This document shows positions 48,399-58,206 of a stretch of 64,000 bases of DNA, piece by piece; the stretch's first letter is position 1, and each line of letters begins with the position of its first letter. The stretch is taken from contig CAKTFN010000009.1 of the NCBI GenBank assembly GCA_934561055.1, positions 18,683 to 82,682 on the forward strand, given 5' to 3'. The notes under the pieces are model-generated. The model did no database searches. It saw nothing but the letters and a program-made list of their open reading frames with translations, and was not told the DNA's origin. Origin of the DNA: an uncultured Eubacteriales bacterium (GTDB taxonomy: Bacteria > Bacillota > Clostridia > Oscillospirales > Acutalibacteraceae). The position numbers and the translations under genes are program-made.

Positions 48399-50435
48399 AT
48401 GAATGAAAACGAAAAGAAAAACGAAGAATTTCTTGAAGAAGAAATCGAAGAAAAAGAACAGGATTCGGGCGATATCGAAATCGAACGTGAAGATCTTCCC
48501 GAAGACCTTGAACTTATGGATACCGTTGTTACCGAAGAGTATAACGCCGATGCCATTCAGGTTCTCGAAGGCCTTGAGGCTGTCAGAAAACGCCCCGGAA
48601 TGTACATCGGTTCAACGGGACCCAGAGGACTTCACCACCTTGTTTATGAAATTGTTGACAACTCAATCGACGAAGCCCTCGCCGGTTTTTGTACCCACAT
48701 CGAGGTTGAAATTCTTCCCGGAGACGTAATCACCGTCCGTGACAACGGTCGAGGAATTCCCGTCGGAATCAATGAACAGCAAGGTCTTCCGGCCGTTACG
48801 GTTGTTCTCACGGTGCTTCATGCCGGCGGTAAGTTCGGCGGAAGCGGATACAAGGTTTCCGGCGGTCTTCACGGCGTCGGTTCATCGGTTGTTAATGCGC
48901 TTTCGGAATGGTTTGAAGTTGAGGTTTCTCAAAACGGCCATGTTTACCGCCAGCGCTTTACAAGAGGTCACATCGCTTCGGATCTTGACATCATCGGCGA
49001 TACGTCCGAAACGGGAACGTTCATCAAGTTTAAGCCGGACGCCGAAATTTTCCGGGAAACAACCGTTTATGATTACGAAACACTTCAGCGCCACCTTCGT
49101 GAAAGCGCTTTCCTCAATGCCGGCCTTGCAATCACTTTGACCGACAGCCGTGATCCGGAAAACGTTGTTCAGGATCATTTCTGCTATGAAGGCGGAATCG
49201 GTTCTTTCGTCGAATACATCAACGAAAGCCGAGGACTTACTCCCGTTCATGATTTGCCGATTCATTTTTCCGCCGTTTCCTCAGACAGAAGCGCCGAAAT
49301 TGCGCTCATGTATAACGACGGCTACAACGAAACGATTCTTTCCTATGCAAACAACGTTCACACCGTTGACGGCGGTACTCACGAAACAGGTTTCAAAACC
49401 GCACTGACCAAGGTGTTTAACGAATACGGAAAGAAATATAATATTCTCAAAGATTCCGACAAAAAGCTTTCCGGCGAAGACTGCCGTGAAGGTCTTGTTG
49501 CCGTAATCAGCGTAAAGCTCACCGACGCCCAGTTTGAAGGCCAGACGAAGGGAAAGCTCGGAAACACCGACATCACAAAGCTTGTCGCTTCAACCGTATA
49601 CACAAAACTCACCGACTACTTTGAAGAAAATCCGCAGGTTGCAAAGATGATTTTCTCAAAGGCTCTTGACGCTTCACGCGCAAGAGAGGCCGCAAGAAAA
49701 GCAAGAGAGGCTGCAAGAAGAAAGTCTCCGCTTGAAAGCAACTCCCTTCCCGGAAAGCTTTCCGACTGCACCGAAAAAGACCCGTCCGTTACAGAGCTTT
49801 TCATTGTCGAGGGTGACTCGGCAGGCGGCTCGGCAAAGGAAGGAAGAGACAGAAGAATTCAGGCAATCCTTCCCCTTTGGGGAAAAATGCTCAACGTTGA
49901 AAAGAGCAGACTTGACAAGGTTATCGGCAACGACAAGTTAAGCCCCGTTGTTATGGCTCTCGGCGCAGGCATTGCAGACGACTTCAACGAGGAAAAGCTT
50001 CGCTACCACAAAATCGTCATCATGGCCGATGCCGACGTTGACGGAGCGCACATCAGAACGCTCCTTCTCACATTCTTCTTCCGCTATATGCGCCCGCTCA
50101 TCGACAACGGCTATGTTTACATTGCACAACCGCCGCTTTACAAGCTTTCAAAGGGACAAAAGCACGCTTACGCTTACTCAGACGAGGAAAGAGACAAGCT
50201 CATGGCGGAAATGCCCGGTGCGGCGATTCAGCGATACAAAGGTCTCGGTGAAATGGACGCCGAACAGCTTTGGGAAACAACAATGGATCCCGAAAGAAGA
50301 ATTATGCTCAGAGTTAACCTTGAGGACGCAATGCAGGCGGACGAAACCTTCTCAATCCTCATGGGAGACAAGGTTGAACCCAGACGTGACTTCATCGAAA
50401 AGAACGCAAAGTACGTTCAAAATCTTGATATATAA
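48399..50435 (+). CDS. gyrB: DNA gyrase subunit B
   Basis: ATPase subunit of gyrase, 678 residues. An acidic N-terminal extension of about 45 residues (NEEFLEEEIEEKEQDSGDIE) precedes the GHKL ATPase domain (LEGLEAVRKRPGMYIGST near 53, DNGRGIPVG near 113). The TOPRIM motif EGDSAGGSAKEGRDRRIQAI is near residue 470, and the C-terminal QRYKGLGEMDAEQLWETTMD is canonical. In the resistance-determining region ILPLWGKMLNVEK has tryptophan where Escherichia coli has K447. It lies 14 nt before gyrA in one operon. Confidence 0.97.
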   Translation: MNENEKKNEEFLEEEIEEKEQDSGDIEIEREDLPEDLELMDTVVTEEYNADAIQVLEGLEAVRKRPGMYIGSTGPRGLHHLVYEIVDNSIDEALAGFCTHIEVEILPGDVITVRDNGRGIPVGINEQQGLPAVTVVLTVLHAGGKFGGSGYKVSGGLHGVGSSVVNALSEWFEVEVSQNGHVYRQRFTRGHIASDLDIIGDTSETGTFIKFKPDAEIFRETTVYDYETLQRHLRESAFLNAGLAITLTDSRDPENVVQDHFCYEGGIGSFVEYINESRGLTPVHDLPIHFSAVSSDRSAEIALMYNDGYNETILSYANNVHTVDGGTHETGFKTALTKVFNEYGKKYNILKDSDKKLSGEDCREGLVAVISVKLTDAQFEGQTKGKLGNTDITKLVASTVYTKLTDYFEENPQVAKMIFSKALDASRAREAARKAREAARRKSPLESNSLPGKLSDCTEKDPSVTELFIVEGDSAGGSAKEGRDRRIQAILPLWGKMLNVEKSRLDKVIGNDKLSPVVMALGAGIADDFNEEKLRYHKIVIMADADVDGAHIRTLLLTFFFRYMRPLIDNGYVYIAQPPLYKLSKGQKHAYAYSDEERDKLMAEMPGAAIQRYKGLGEMDAEQLWETTMDPERRIMLRVNLEDAMQADETFSILMGDKVEPRRDFIEKNAKYVQNLDI

Positions 50436-50449
50436 AGGGGTGATAACGA

Positions 50450-52984
50450 ATGGACAGAAATAACGACGATCTCAGATTTGAAAACCAAACAATCATTGAC
50501 GTTGACCTTAACGGAGAAATGAGAAAATCATTCCTCGATTACTCCATGTCGGTTATCACGTCAAGAGCGCTTCCCGATGTCCGTGACGGAATGAAACCCG
50601 TTCACAGACGTATTCTTTACACAATGCACGAAAACTCGCTTTATCCGGACAAGCCCTACCGTAAGTGCGCCGACACGGTCGGTTCGGTTCTCGGACGTTA
50701 CCATCCGCACGGCGACGCTTCGGTTTATGACGCAATGGTTCGACTTGCTCAAAAGTTCTCAACGAGATATATCCTTGTTGACGGCCACGGAAACTTCGGT
50801 TCCGTTGACGGCGACCCACCGGCCGCTTACCGTTACACCGAATCGAGAATGAGCAAAATTTCAATGGAAATGCTCACGGATATCGACAAGGAAACCGTTG
50901 ATTTCATTCCGAACTATGACGACCGACTCAAAGAGCCGACCGTTCTCCCCTCCCGTTTTCCGAACCTTCTTGTCAACGGTTCAACCGGTATTGCCGTAGG
51001 TATGGCAACGAACATTCCGCCGCACAACCTCGGTGAAGTCATTGACGGAATGTGCTGCCTTATCGACGACCCGGACGCTCCGCTTGAAAAAATCATGGAG
51101 CACATCAAAGGACCGGACTTTCCGACCGCCGGAATCGTTATGGGAAAAAGCGGAATCAGAGCCGCATACGGAACCGGAAGAGGAAAAATTACCGTCAGAG
51201 CAAGAACGGAAATTGTTGAAAACAAAAACGGAAGGTTTTCAATCGTTGTTTCCGAGCTTCCCTATCAGGTCAACAAACGCCGCCTTATCGAGGCTATGGC
51301 AGACCTTGTCAAGGACAAGAGAATCGACGGAATTTCGGATATCAACGACTATTCGAACCGCCAGGGTATGCACCTTGTTATCGATCTCAAGCGTGAAGCC
51401 AATCCGCAGGTTGTTCTCAACACGCTGTTTTCAATGACCCAGCTTCAAATTACCTACGGAATTATCATGCTTGCCCTCGTTGACGGCGTTCCGAGAATCC
51501 TTACACTTCGCCAGATTCTTGAACATTACATCAAGTTTCAGGAAGAAGTCATTTCAAGGCGTACACGCTTTGACCTTCGCAAAGCGAAAGAGCGTGAACA
51601 TATTCTTGAAGGCTTAAAGACCGCCCTTGATTTCATCGATGAAATCATTGCGATCCTCAGAAAAGCAAAGGATCAAAACGAAGGTAAAGCCGCTCTCATG
51701 GAGCGCTTCAACCTTGACGAAATTCAGGCGGACGCAATCGTAAAAATGCGTCTCGGCCAGCTCACAGGTCTTGAAAGAATCAAAATTGAAAACGAATTGA
51801 AAGAACTCTGCGCAAAAATTGCGGAATACGAAGGTATTCTTGCCGACGAAAAAAAGGTTCTTGCAATCGTAAAAGAAGAGGCTCTTGAAATCAAGCGCCG
51901 CTTTGCCGATGAAAGACTGACCGAAATTGCGGCGGTTTCCGGCGAAGTTGACATCGAAGACCTCATTCCCGAGGAACAGTGCGTATTTACGCTCACAACC
52001 TTCGGTTACATCAAGCGTATTCCCGCCTCGGTTTATACCGTTCAGAAAAAGGGCGGAAAGGGCGTCAAGGGTATGAGCAGAAGAGAAGAGGACGTTGCCG
52101 AAACAATGTTCACCTGCTCAAGTCATGATTACATCATGTTCTTCACAACAAAGGGAAGAGCGTACAGGCTCAAAGGGTACGAAATTCCGGAAGGCAGCCG
52201 CCAGAGCAAGGGTATGAACGTTGTCAACCTTCTTCCCGTTGAAGCGGACGAAAAAATCAGTGCAATGATTCGTGTTCCCGACTTCGGCGAAGACGAACAT
52301 TACCTTTGCATGGTCACAAGAAAAGGAATCATCAAGCGCACCGAGCTTGACGCATATAAAAACATCAGAAAGAGCGGAATCATCGCAATCACTCTTGACG
52401 AGGGCGACGAGCTTGCGTGGGTATGGCTCACAGGCGGAAACGACGATATCCTCGTTGCAACAAAGAACGGTTTTGCAATCCGCTTCAACGAAAACGACGC
52501 AAGAGCAATCGGCAGAACCGCAAGAGGTGTTCGTGCAATTGACCTTCGAGACGGCGACGAAGTTGTTGGAATGTGTGCAATCAACAAAGACGACGAGGAA
52601 AACGGCGCAATGATTCTCACCGTCAGCGAAAACGGAATCGGAAGAAGAAGCGCAATTTCCGAATATCACCTTCAGTCACGCTCGGGCAAAGGCTCAATCA
52701 ACTACAAGACGGAAAAATACGGTCTTGTTGCCGCAGTTTGCCTTGTTCGTCCGGGTGACGACGTAATTCTCATTTCCTCCGACGGAATCGTAATCAGAAT
52801 CGACTCCGAAAGCGTCAACTCCGCATCAAGAACCTCAAGGGGCGTCAACGTTATGAAAACCTCCGACGGCGAAAAGGTTGTTTCCGTAACCGCAGTCAAG
52901 CGTGAAGAGGAAACCGAAGAAGCCGAAACGGAAAGCGAAACCGGCGAAGCCGAAACCGCAGAGGAAGAAACCGAAAGCGAATAA
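50450..52984 (+). CDS. gyrA: DNA gyrase subunit A
   Basis: Breakage-reunion subunit, 844 residues. The catalytic tyrosine is Y129 in AAYRYTESRM. The quinolone-resistance region reads RYHPHGDASVYDAM: A90 occupies the place of Escherichia coli S83. The GyrA-box QKKGGKG, needed for DNA wrapping and negative supercoiling, is near residue 529, which separates this from ParC, and the C-terminal beta-pinwheel follows. The last 25 residues are acidic (EETEEAETESETGEAE). The gene is the second of the gyrBA operon and the last of the origin cluster. Confidence 0.97.
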   Translation: MDRNNDDLRFENQTIIDVDLNGEMRKSFLDYSMSVITSRALPDVRDGMKPVHRRILYTMHENSLYPDKPYRKCADTVGSVLGRYHPHGDASVYDAMVRLAQKFSTRYILVDGHGNFGSVDGDPPAAYRYTESRMSKISMEMLTDIDKETVDFIPNYDDRLKEPTVLPSRFPNLLVNGSTGIAVGMATNIPPHNLGEVIDGMCCLIDDPDAPLEKIMEHIKGPDFPTAGIVMGKSGIRAAYGTGRGKITVRARTEIVENKNGRFSIVVSELPYQVNKRRLIEAMADLVKDKRIDGISDINDYSNRQGMHLVIDLKREANPQVVLNTLFSMTQLQITYGIIMLALVDGVPRILTLRQILEHYIKFQEEVISRRTRFDLRKAKEREHILEGLKTALDFIDEIIAILRKAKDQNEGKAALMERFNLDEIQADAIVKMRLGQLTGLERIKIENELKELCAKIAEYEGILADEKKVLAIVKEEALEIKRRFADERLTEIAAVSGEVDIEDLIPEEQCVFTLTTFGYIKRIPASVYTVQKKGGKGVKGMSRREEDVAETMFTCSSHDYIMFFTTKGRAYRLKGYEIPEGSRQSKGMNVVNLLPVEADEKISAMIRVPDFGEDEHYLCMVTRKGIIKRTELDAYKNIRKSGIIAITLDEGDELAWVWLTGGNDDILVATKNGFAIRFNENDARAIGRTARGVRAIDLRDGDEVVGMCAINKDDEENGAMILTVSENGIGRRSAISEYHLQSRSGKGSINYKTEKYGLVAAVCLVRPGDDVILISSDGIVIRIDSESVNSASRTSRGVNVMKTSDGEKVVSVTAVKREEETEEAETESETGEAETAEEETESE

Positions 52985-53024
52985 ACCGAACGGGCGTCTT
53001 TCAAGGCGCCCATGGGATTTGATA

Positions 53025-53158
53025 TTTTCCACCGCAAAATTTTCAGGTGAACCGTGCGGCTAACATTGCCAAAGGAAGTTCGGTTTATAGAAAAGTTTGC
53101 GTGGAAAATCTCTCCCTCAGTCGGCAAAGCCGACAGCTCCCTCACAAGCGGGAGCCAA
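53025..53158. repeat. Composite intergenic repeat, copy 1
   Basis: Ends with a 61-bp core (53098-53158) that matches 53331-53391 with two differences. The core contains the palindrome GTCGGC-AAA-GCCGAC and CTCCCTC-ACAAGC-GGGAG. Its reverse complement is at 63594-63640 and 63787-63833. Confidence 0.85.
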
Positions 53159-53234
53159 GGAAAAATTTACCCAATCGGAATAGCTTCGTACGGGTCGGAT
53201 CTGTGCTGACCCATGAACCCAACCTTTTTGTTGT

Positions 53235-53391
53235 AAAAATTTTCGGGTGAACCGTGAAGTTAAACCTTACCGCCCTCCTATGAGGGAGGTGGCACGCAGT
53301 GCCAAAGGGAGTCGGGTTTAAAGCAAAGCCTGCGTGGAAAATCTTTCCCTCAGACGGCAAAGCCGACAGCTCCCTCACAAGCGGGAGCCAA
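53235..53391. repeat. Composite intergenic repeat, copy 2
   Basis: Second copy, with an extra internal hairpin (CCTCCTATGAGGG region near 53273) not in copy 1. The GTGAACCGTG start and the 61-bp end are shared with copy 1. Confidence 0.85.
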
Positions 53392-53555
53392 TATATGTTT
53401 TTGCAACTTTTAATGTATTAAACTAATTTTAAATTCCGCAAATATAATCAACCGTGGATATTTGGCTTCAATAAAAATAAGTTCTTTTGTTTTGTGACTG
53501 AAGCCGGCATTGAAGAAAAAACGTTCAAAATCAAAGATTTATAAAGGGTGATTTT

Positions 53556-54728
53556 GTGAAAAATGAAAAGAAAGAAAAAAAGCAAAGGGCAGATAAAAAA
53601 CCGAATCCGGTTGCCGCTTTTTTCTGGACAAACAAGCGAAGAAGAGCAAAAAATATTTATTTTATTTTGACGGCATTCATGCTGATTATTGCCCTCGGCC
53701 TCGGCTATGTCAACAGTCTTCTCAACGGAATCACCTATGATGACGGAAAGAAAACCCCGGCCGTCAGCGTTCCGAAGGATGACGTCATCGAAGACGAGGA
53801 ATATAAAATCATGACCGCAATCAATAATGCCGGTTCACTCAATGAATATCTTTATGAATGGGCGAACAACGGCGGAGAACTGCGTTCAAGCAAAAACGTA
53901 ATCAACGTTTTGCTCGTCGGTCTTGATTCGGATACCGCCCTTGAAAACGGCGGCCGTTCAGACTCGCTCATTCTTGTTTCGCTCAACAAAAAGACGAAAA
54001 AAATCAACATGACCTCTTTCTTCCGCGATACCTGGACTTATATGAATATCGACGGAACCGGAAGATACGGAAAGCTCAATTCATCTTATATGTACGGCTC
54101 GGACGAAGCGCTTATCGACACGCTTGAAAAGGATTTCAAAATTGACATCGATTATTACGTTGCCGTTGATTTTTCTTCTTTCACGGATATCATCAATGCA
54201 CTCGGCGGATTGACAATCGAAGTTCAGCAGTATGAGGCCGAATACATCAACCGAACAACGAAACACACGATTGATTACGGTCCGGCGGTTAAGCTCACCG
54301 GAGAACAGGCTCTTGTTTTTGCCCGTATCCGTCACTCCGACTCGGATTCCGACGTCAGCAGAACAAGACGTCAGCGTCAGGTAATCATGGCGCTCATCAA
54401 TTCCGCAAAGGGCGCAAGCCTCACTCAGCTGAGCAATGCACTCGACACACTTTTCAAGTATGTTAAAACCGACCTTACAAAAATGCAGATTTTGTCCTAT
54501 GCCGCCCAGGCTCTCGCAAACGGCTGGATCAATTACGAAATCGTTCAAACTCCGATAAGCGACAACGACGTTTTCCGCACAGGCTATGTCGGCGATCAGT
54601 CCGTTGTTTTGATGGATCTTCCCCTTGCGGCTCAAAGGGTTCAGGAAGCAATTTACGGCGAAGGCGAAAGCAACATTGTTCTTGAAGAAGGAAGAGTGAC
54701 CGCATTCTCGCTCGTTTCCGGATTTTAA
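53556..54728 (+). CDS. LCP-family (LytR-CpsA-Psr) cell-wall polymer ligase
   Basis: Membrane-anchored phosphotransferase that attaches teichoic acids or capsule to peptidoglycan; 390 residues. A basic cytosolic tail (KKEKKQRADKKPNP) precedes one membrane helix (about 36-54, FILTAFMLIIALGLGYV), then the extracellular LCP domain: NVLLVGLDSD (near 118), GRSDSLILVSLN (133), FFRDTWTYM (153) with the catalytic arginine/aspartate region, and ARIRHSDSDSDVSRTRRQRQ (264). The start is GTG with AAAGGGTG upstream; no in-frame ATG is nearby. It is separated from gyrA by repeats and is not clearly in an operon. Confidence 0.9.
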   Translation: MKNEKKEKKQRADKKPNPVAAFFWTNKRRRAKNIYFILTAFMLIIALGLGYVNSLLNGITYDDGKKTPAVSVPKDDVIEDEEYKIMTAINNAGSLNEYLYEWANNGGELRSSKNVINVLLVGLDSDTALENGGRSDSLILVSLNKKTKKINMTSFFRDTWTYMNIDGTGRYGKLNSSYMYGSDEALIDTLEKDFKIDIDYYVAVDFSSFTDIINALGGLTIEVQQYEAEYINRTTKHTIDYGPAVKLTGEQALVFARIRHSDSDSDVSRTRRQRQVIMALINSAKGASLTQLSNALDTLFKYVKTDLTKMQILSYAAQALANGWINYEIVQTPISDNDVFRTGYVGDQSVVLMDLPLAAQRVQEAIYGEGESNIVLEEGRVTAFSLVSGF

Positions 54729-54772
54729 GAGTCTTTTGCCTTTCGGCGAATGAAGCGTTGAACCGACGTTTA

Positions 54773-54891
54773 TAACCAAAACTTTTTCCGCCGCAAAATT
54801 TGTTTGAAAAACGTGCGGTTAAACCGAAAACAATTCTTTATACTCTGCCGCCTTCTGACTTTCAAATCAGATAAAAGATAAAAGATATTTT
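54773..54891. repeat. Dispersed intergenic repeat between the LCP and HAD genes
   Basis: CCGCAAAAT followed by AACGTGCGGTTAAACC resembles 53031-53062, and the second half (TCTTTATACTCTGCCGCCTTCTG, GATAAAAGATA) resembles 41325-41385. No gene in the 179-bp spacer. Confidence 0.55.
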
Positions 54892-54907
54892 AATCACGGA
54901 GAAGAAA

Positions 54908-55564
54908 ATGAAAAACTACGATTATGTTATTTTTGATTTTGACGGAACGGTTGTCGATACCGGCGAAGGAATTCTCAAAAGCCTTCAATATTCCTTTGAA
55001 CAGATGGGACACGAAGTTCCCGACCTTTCCGACCTCAAAAAATTCATCGGTCCGCCGATTCATTACAGCTATGTGACTTTTTACGGCGTTTCGGAAGACG
55101 AGGTTGAAGAGTACATCAAAAAATACCGTGAGCGTTACCGTGAAATCGGAATCTATGAATGTTTCGTTTATGACGGAGTGATTGAAACGATCAAAACACT
55201 CAGAGAAAAGGGTGTGAAAATCGGAATTGCTTCCTCAAAACCGGTGAAGCTCATTTATGACGTGATGGATTACCTCAAAATCACCGAACATTTTGACGCA
55301 ATCGTCGGAACAAAGTTTGACGACAGCAACCACCCCGGAAAAACCGACCTTGTTCTTGAAAGCATGAAAAAACTTTCCGACGAAGACAAAAAGCATACTC
55401 TCATGGTCGGCGACCGCTATTTTGACATTGACGGAGCGGCCGGAGCCGGAGTTGACAGCGTCGGCGTAACCTACGGTTACGGTTCAAGGGAAGAATTCAA
55501 AGAACACGGTGCAACATACATCATTGACAACGCAAAAGAGCTTTTGAAAATTGTTGGGGAATAA
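54908..55564 (+). CDS. HAD-family hydrolase, phosphoglycolate phosphatase-like
   Basis: 218-residue haloacid dehalogenase-type phosphatase. Motif I is FDFDGTVVDTGEG (nucleophile aspartate near residue 9), motif II is GIASSKP near 107, the motif III lysine is in NHPGKTDLVLES near 140, and motif IV is VGDRYFDIDGA near 159. A helical cap is inserted after motif I. These proteins dephosphorylate phosphoglycolate, pyrophosphate or sugar phosphates; the substrate cannot be assigned. It lies 18 nt before the GH2 gene, so a joint role in sugar metabolism is possible. Confidence 0.88.
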   Translation: MKNYDYVIFDFDGTVVDTGEGILKSLQYSFEQMGHEVPDLSDLKKFIGPPIHYSYVTFYGVSEDEVEEYIKKYRERYREIGIYECFVYDGVIETIKTLREKGVKIGIASSKPVKLIYDVMDYLKITEHFDAIVGTKFDDSNHPGKTDLVLESMKKLSDEDKKHTLMVGDRYFDIDGAAGAGVDSVGVTYGYGSREEFKEHGATYIIDNAKELLKIVGE

Positions 55565-55582
55565 AATTTTTGAGGTGAAAAA

Positions 55583-58012
55583 ATGAAAAGAATCGACCTT
55601 GACGGAAGATGGACAATTGAAAACAGAGAAATTCTTTCTCCGTCGCTTTTTGTCACGAAAAAAATCTATGACGAATATTTTCCGTCGCTTTCGGCGGAAA
55701 AAGCAATGTCCGTTTATGTCACGGAAAAAGATTCTTTCACGCTTCAAAAGGAGTTCTCCGTAACAAAGGACGACCTCCTTGAAGAAAACGTTGTTCTTCA
55801 TTTTGACCGTCTTGACACTCTTTGCAACGTTTTCGTCAACGAAAGAAAAGTCGGATTTTTCAAAAATTGCCATCGCTCTTATGACATTGACATAAAAAAC
55901 TGCGTTTTTGAAGGAACGAATATTCTTAGAATCGAATTTCTTTCCCTGACGGAATATATCGAAGAAAAAGAAAAATCAATTTCTCTTCCCTTCAATGCAA
56001 TGGGTATTCCTCATCATCCGCACATCAGAAAGCCGGCGTCCCATTTCGGTTGGGATTTTACGGCGCCGCTTTGCGCTCAGGGAATCGGCGGCCACAGCGA
56101 AATTCGCATATATTCCCACCCAATCATCGAAAATTTGGATGTTCGCCAAAGAAAAACGGCGGAAGGCTGGAAAATTTCCGCTTCGGTAAAGACGGATAAA
56201 ATTTGCAGCGTGATTTTTTCGCTCACTCATCCGGACGGAAGAAAGGAAAAAATTCATGCCGACGAAAATATGTCTGCCGGTTTTGAAATTTCCGACCCGA
56301 AAATCTGGTTTTGCAACACAATGGGTGCTCAGCCGCTTTACACAGTTTCGGCGAGCGTGATTTCGGACGACGGAATCAGCATCGGAAAAAAGGAAAAGAA
56401 AATCGGTCTTCGGACTCTTTATCTTGACCGGAAAAAAGATGAATTCGGAAACAGTTTCCGCTTTTTCATCAACAGCGAACCGATTTTTGCAAAGGGCGCA
56501 AACCTTGTTCCCTTCCATATGCTTTACACAAACGTCACCCGAGACGATATATATGACAGACTCAAAAAATGCAAAGAGGCAAACATGAACATGATTCGTG
56601 TTTGGGGCGGCGGCTTTTACGAAAGCGACGATTTTTACGACATCTGCGACGAACTCGGCCTTCTTGTTTGGCAGGACTGCGCTTTTGCCTGCTGCGCTTA
56701 TCCGTTCATGGACGAAGATTTTCTTTTTGAAGTCAAAGAGGAAATTGCGGAAAACGTTTCAAGAATCCGTCACCACGCTTCACTTTGCCTTTGGTGCGGA
56801 AACAATGAAATCGAATCGATTTCCGCCGCTTGGCTCAACAAAAGAAGTTTCATCAATTCAACCGAAAAATTTTTTTATAAAACTCTTCCCGCTCTCATTG
56901 AGCGTTATGACGGAGAAACGCCTTATCATCAGTGCAGCCCCGGTTCGGGAGTATACATGAAAGACCCGTCCGGCGACGCAAGCGGCGACAGCCACATCTG
57001 GAACACATGGCACGGCTTCAGGCTCAAAGATTATTACCGAAAACGCTTTTCGCGCTTTTGCAGTGAAACCGGAATGCAGTCTTATCCCTGCTTCCCCGTC
57101 ACCGTCAATCAGTATTGCGACCTCGGAGAAGAAAGACTTGATTTTTATCTTTCAAAGCATTTTACGCTCGGAAGAAACGAAGAAGAGCGCAGATATCTCA
57201 CCCAGGTTCTTCAGCTTGAATACATGAAGGAGGCGGCGGAGCATTTTCGCCGCAATCCGAACCGCTGTTACGGTCTTCTTTTTTGGCAGCTCAACGACTG
57301 CTGGCAGAGTGCTTCCTGGGCTTCGCTTGACGTCAGGGGAAACAAAAAAGCCGTAATGTTTGAAGCGAAAAAGTTTTATGAAAACTTACATATCAGCGCA
57401 GTCGAAGAAAATAATTCGGTTGAAGTTTTCGTCACGAACGAAAACCGAACCGCCTTCGACGGAAAGGTCAGCGTCTTTTTTGAGTCAACGGACGGAAAAA
57501 AAGGAAGAGAAAAGGAAGAAAAAATCTTTGTCCGTGCCTTTTCAAGTTCGGGCGTAACCGGAATCGGATTCGATCCGACGGAAAGAAAGAGCAAAATTCT
57601 CATCGCCCGCCTTGTTGACAACGACGGAAAAGTTATCGGAGAAAACCGCCTGATTCTTTGCGAAAACAAGGATCTCAAACTTTTCGACCCGAACCTCAGA
57701 GTCGAAACTTCCGTCCGTGCCGGAAAAGTATATCTCACCGTCACGGCGGAAAAATATGCGAGGTACGTCGAACTTTCCTGCGAAAAGGAAACGTCGGATT
57801 TTTCCGAAAACTTTTTTGACCTTTCGGCCGGAGAAAGCAAAACCGTTGAAATTTTTAATCCCTGCGCCGGGCTTTCGGAAATGCTTTCTGTCCGCTCGCT
57901 TTTTGACGTCATGAAAAACGCAGACAAAAGGAAGGACAGAAAAAGACAGTTTGAAGTTTTGAGAAAACCGATGGTAATTGCGAATATAATCGGAAGAATT
58001 GTCGGAGACTGA
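55583..58012 (+). CDS. Glycoside hydrolase family 2, beta-mannosidase-like
   Basis: 809-residue enzyme without a signal peptide, so probably intracellular. The N-terminal jelly roll (about 40-190), an Ig-like domain (190-280) and the TIM barrel (from about 290) are in order. Acid/base E409 is in LCLWCGNNEIE and the nucleophile E495 is in FCSETGMQSYP, both typical of GH2 exo-beta-mannosidases. RVWGGGFYESDDFYDICDEL is also a mannosidase signature. It would release mannose from short manno-oligosaccharides or N-glycan cores after uptake, but other beta-mannosides are possible. It is downstream of the HAD gene, probably in the same operon. No transporter is next to it. Confidence 0.85.
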   Translation: MKRIDLDGRWTIENREILSPSLFVTKKIYDEYFPSLSAEKAMSVYVTEKDSFTLQKEFSVTKDDLLEENVVLHFDRLDTLCNVFVNERKVGFFKNCHRSYDIDIKNCVFEGTNILRIEFLSLTEYIEEKEKSISLPFNAMGIPHHPHIRKPASHFGWDFTAPLCAQGIGGHSEIRIYSHPIIENLDVRQRKTAEGWKISASVKTDKICSVIFSLTHPDGRKEKIHADENMSAGFEISDPKIWFCNTMGAQPLYTVSASVISDDGISIGKKEKKIGLRTLYLDRKKDEFGNSFRFFINSEPIFAKGANLVPFHMLYTNVTRDDIYDRLKKCKEANMNMIRVWGGGFYESDDFYDICDELGLLVWQDCAFACCAYPFMDEDFLFEVKEEIAENVSRIRHHASLCLWCGNNEIESISAAWLNKRSFINSTEKFFYKTLPALIERYDGETPYHQCSPGSGVYMKDPSGDASGDSHIWNTWHGFRLKDYYRKRFSRFCSETGMQSYPCFPVTVNQYCDLGEERLDFYLSKHFTLGRNEEERRYLTQVLQLEYMKEAAEHFRRNPNRCYGLLFWQLNDCWQSASWASLDVRGNKKAVMFEAKKFYENLHISAVEENNSVEVFVTNENRTAFDGKVSVFFESTDGKKGREKEEKIFVRAFSSSGVTGIGFDPTERKSKILIARLVDNDGKVIGENRLILCENKDLKLFDPNLRVETSVRAGKVYLTVTAEKYARYVELSCEKETSDFSENFFDLSAGESKTVEIFNPCAGLSEMLSVRSLFDVMKNADKRKDRKRQFEVLRKPMVIANIIGRIVGD

Positions 58013-58061
58013 AAAGTTTTCAACATTCTCAAAGCACAATGTTAAAAACTTCCGGCCTTTG

Positions 58062-58084
58062 ACGGCGAAAAAGCGCCGTTTGTT
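58062..58084 (+). terminator. Possible weak terminator after the mannosidase gene
   Basis: Hairpin ACGGCG-6 nt-CGCCGT (58062-58079) with a poor T-tract (TTTGTT). About 50 nt after the stop. Confidence 0.35.
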
Positions 58085-58206
58085 CCCGAAAGGCGGAATA
58101 AGAAAGGCAATTTAAGCTACAATTATACTATTGTATATAAAATAAAAACAACAAAAGTCGGAATCCTCATTGTTCCGGCTTCAGATTTGAAAGGTAGTGT
58201 TTAAAA

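Larger units (their letters stand above)
52985..53555. other. Repeat-rich intergenic region after gyrA
   Basis: No gene is visible in 571 bp. A weak hairpin GGGCG/CGCCC lies just after gyrA (52991-53011). The rest is two imperfect copies of a composite repeat (listed separately) and an AT-rich segment before the LCP gene. Confidence 0.6.

Noticed and set aside
54081..54779. 232-codon minus-strand frame opposite the LCP gene
   Set aside because: Shadow frame with no start signal and no recognisable domain.
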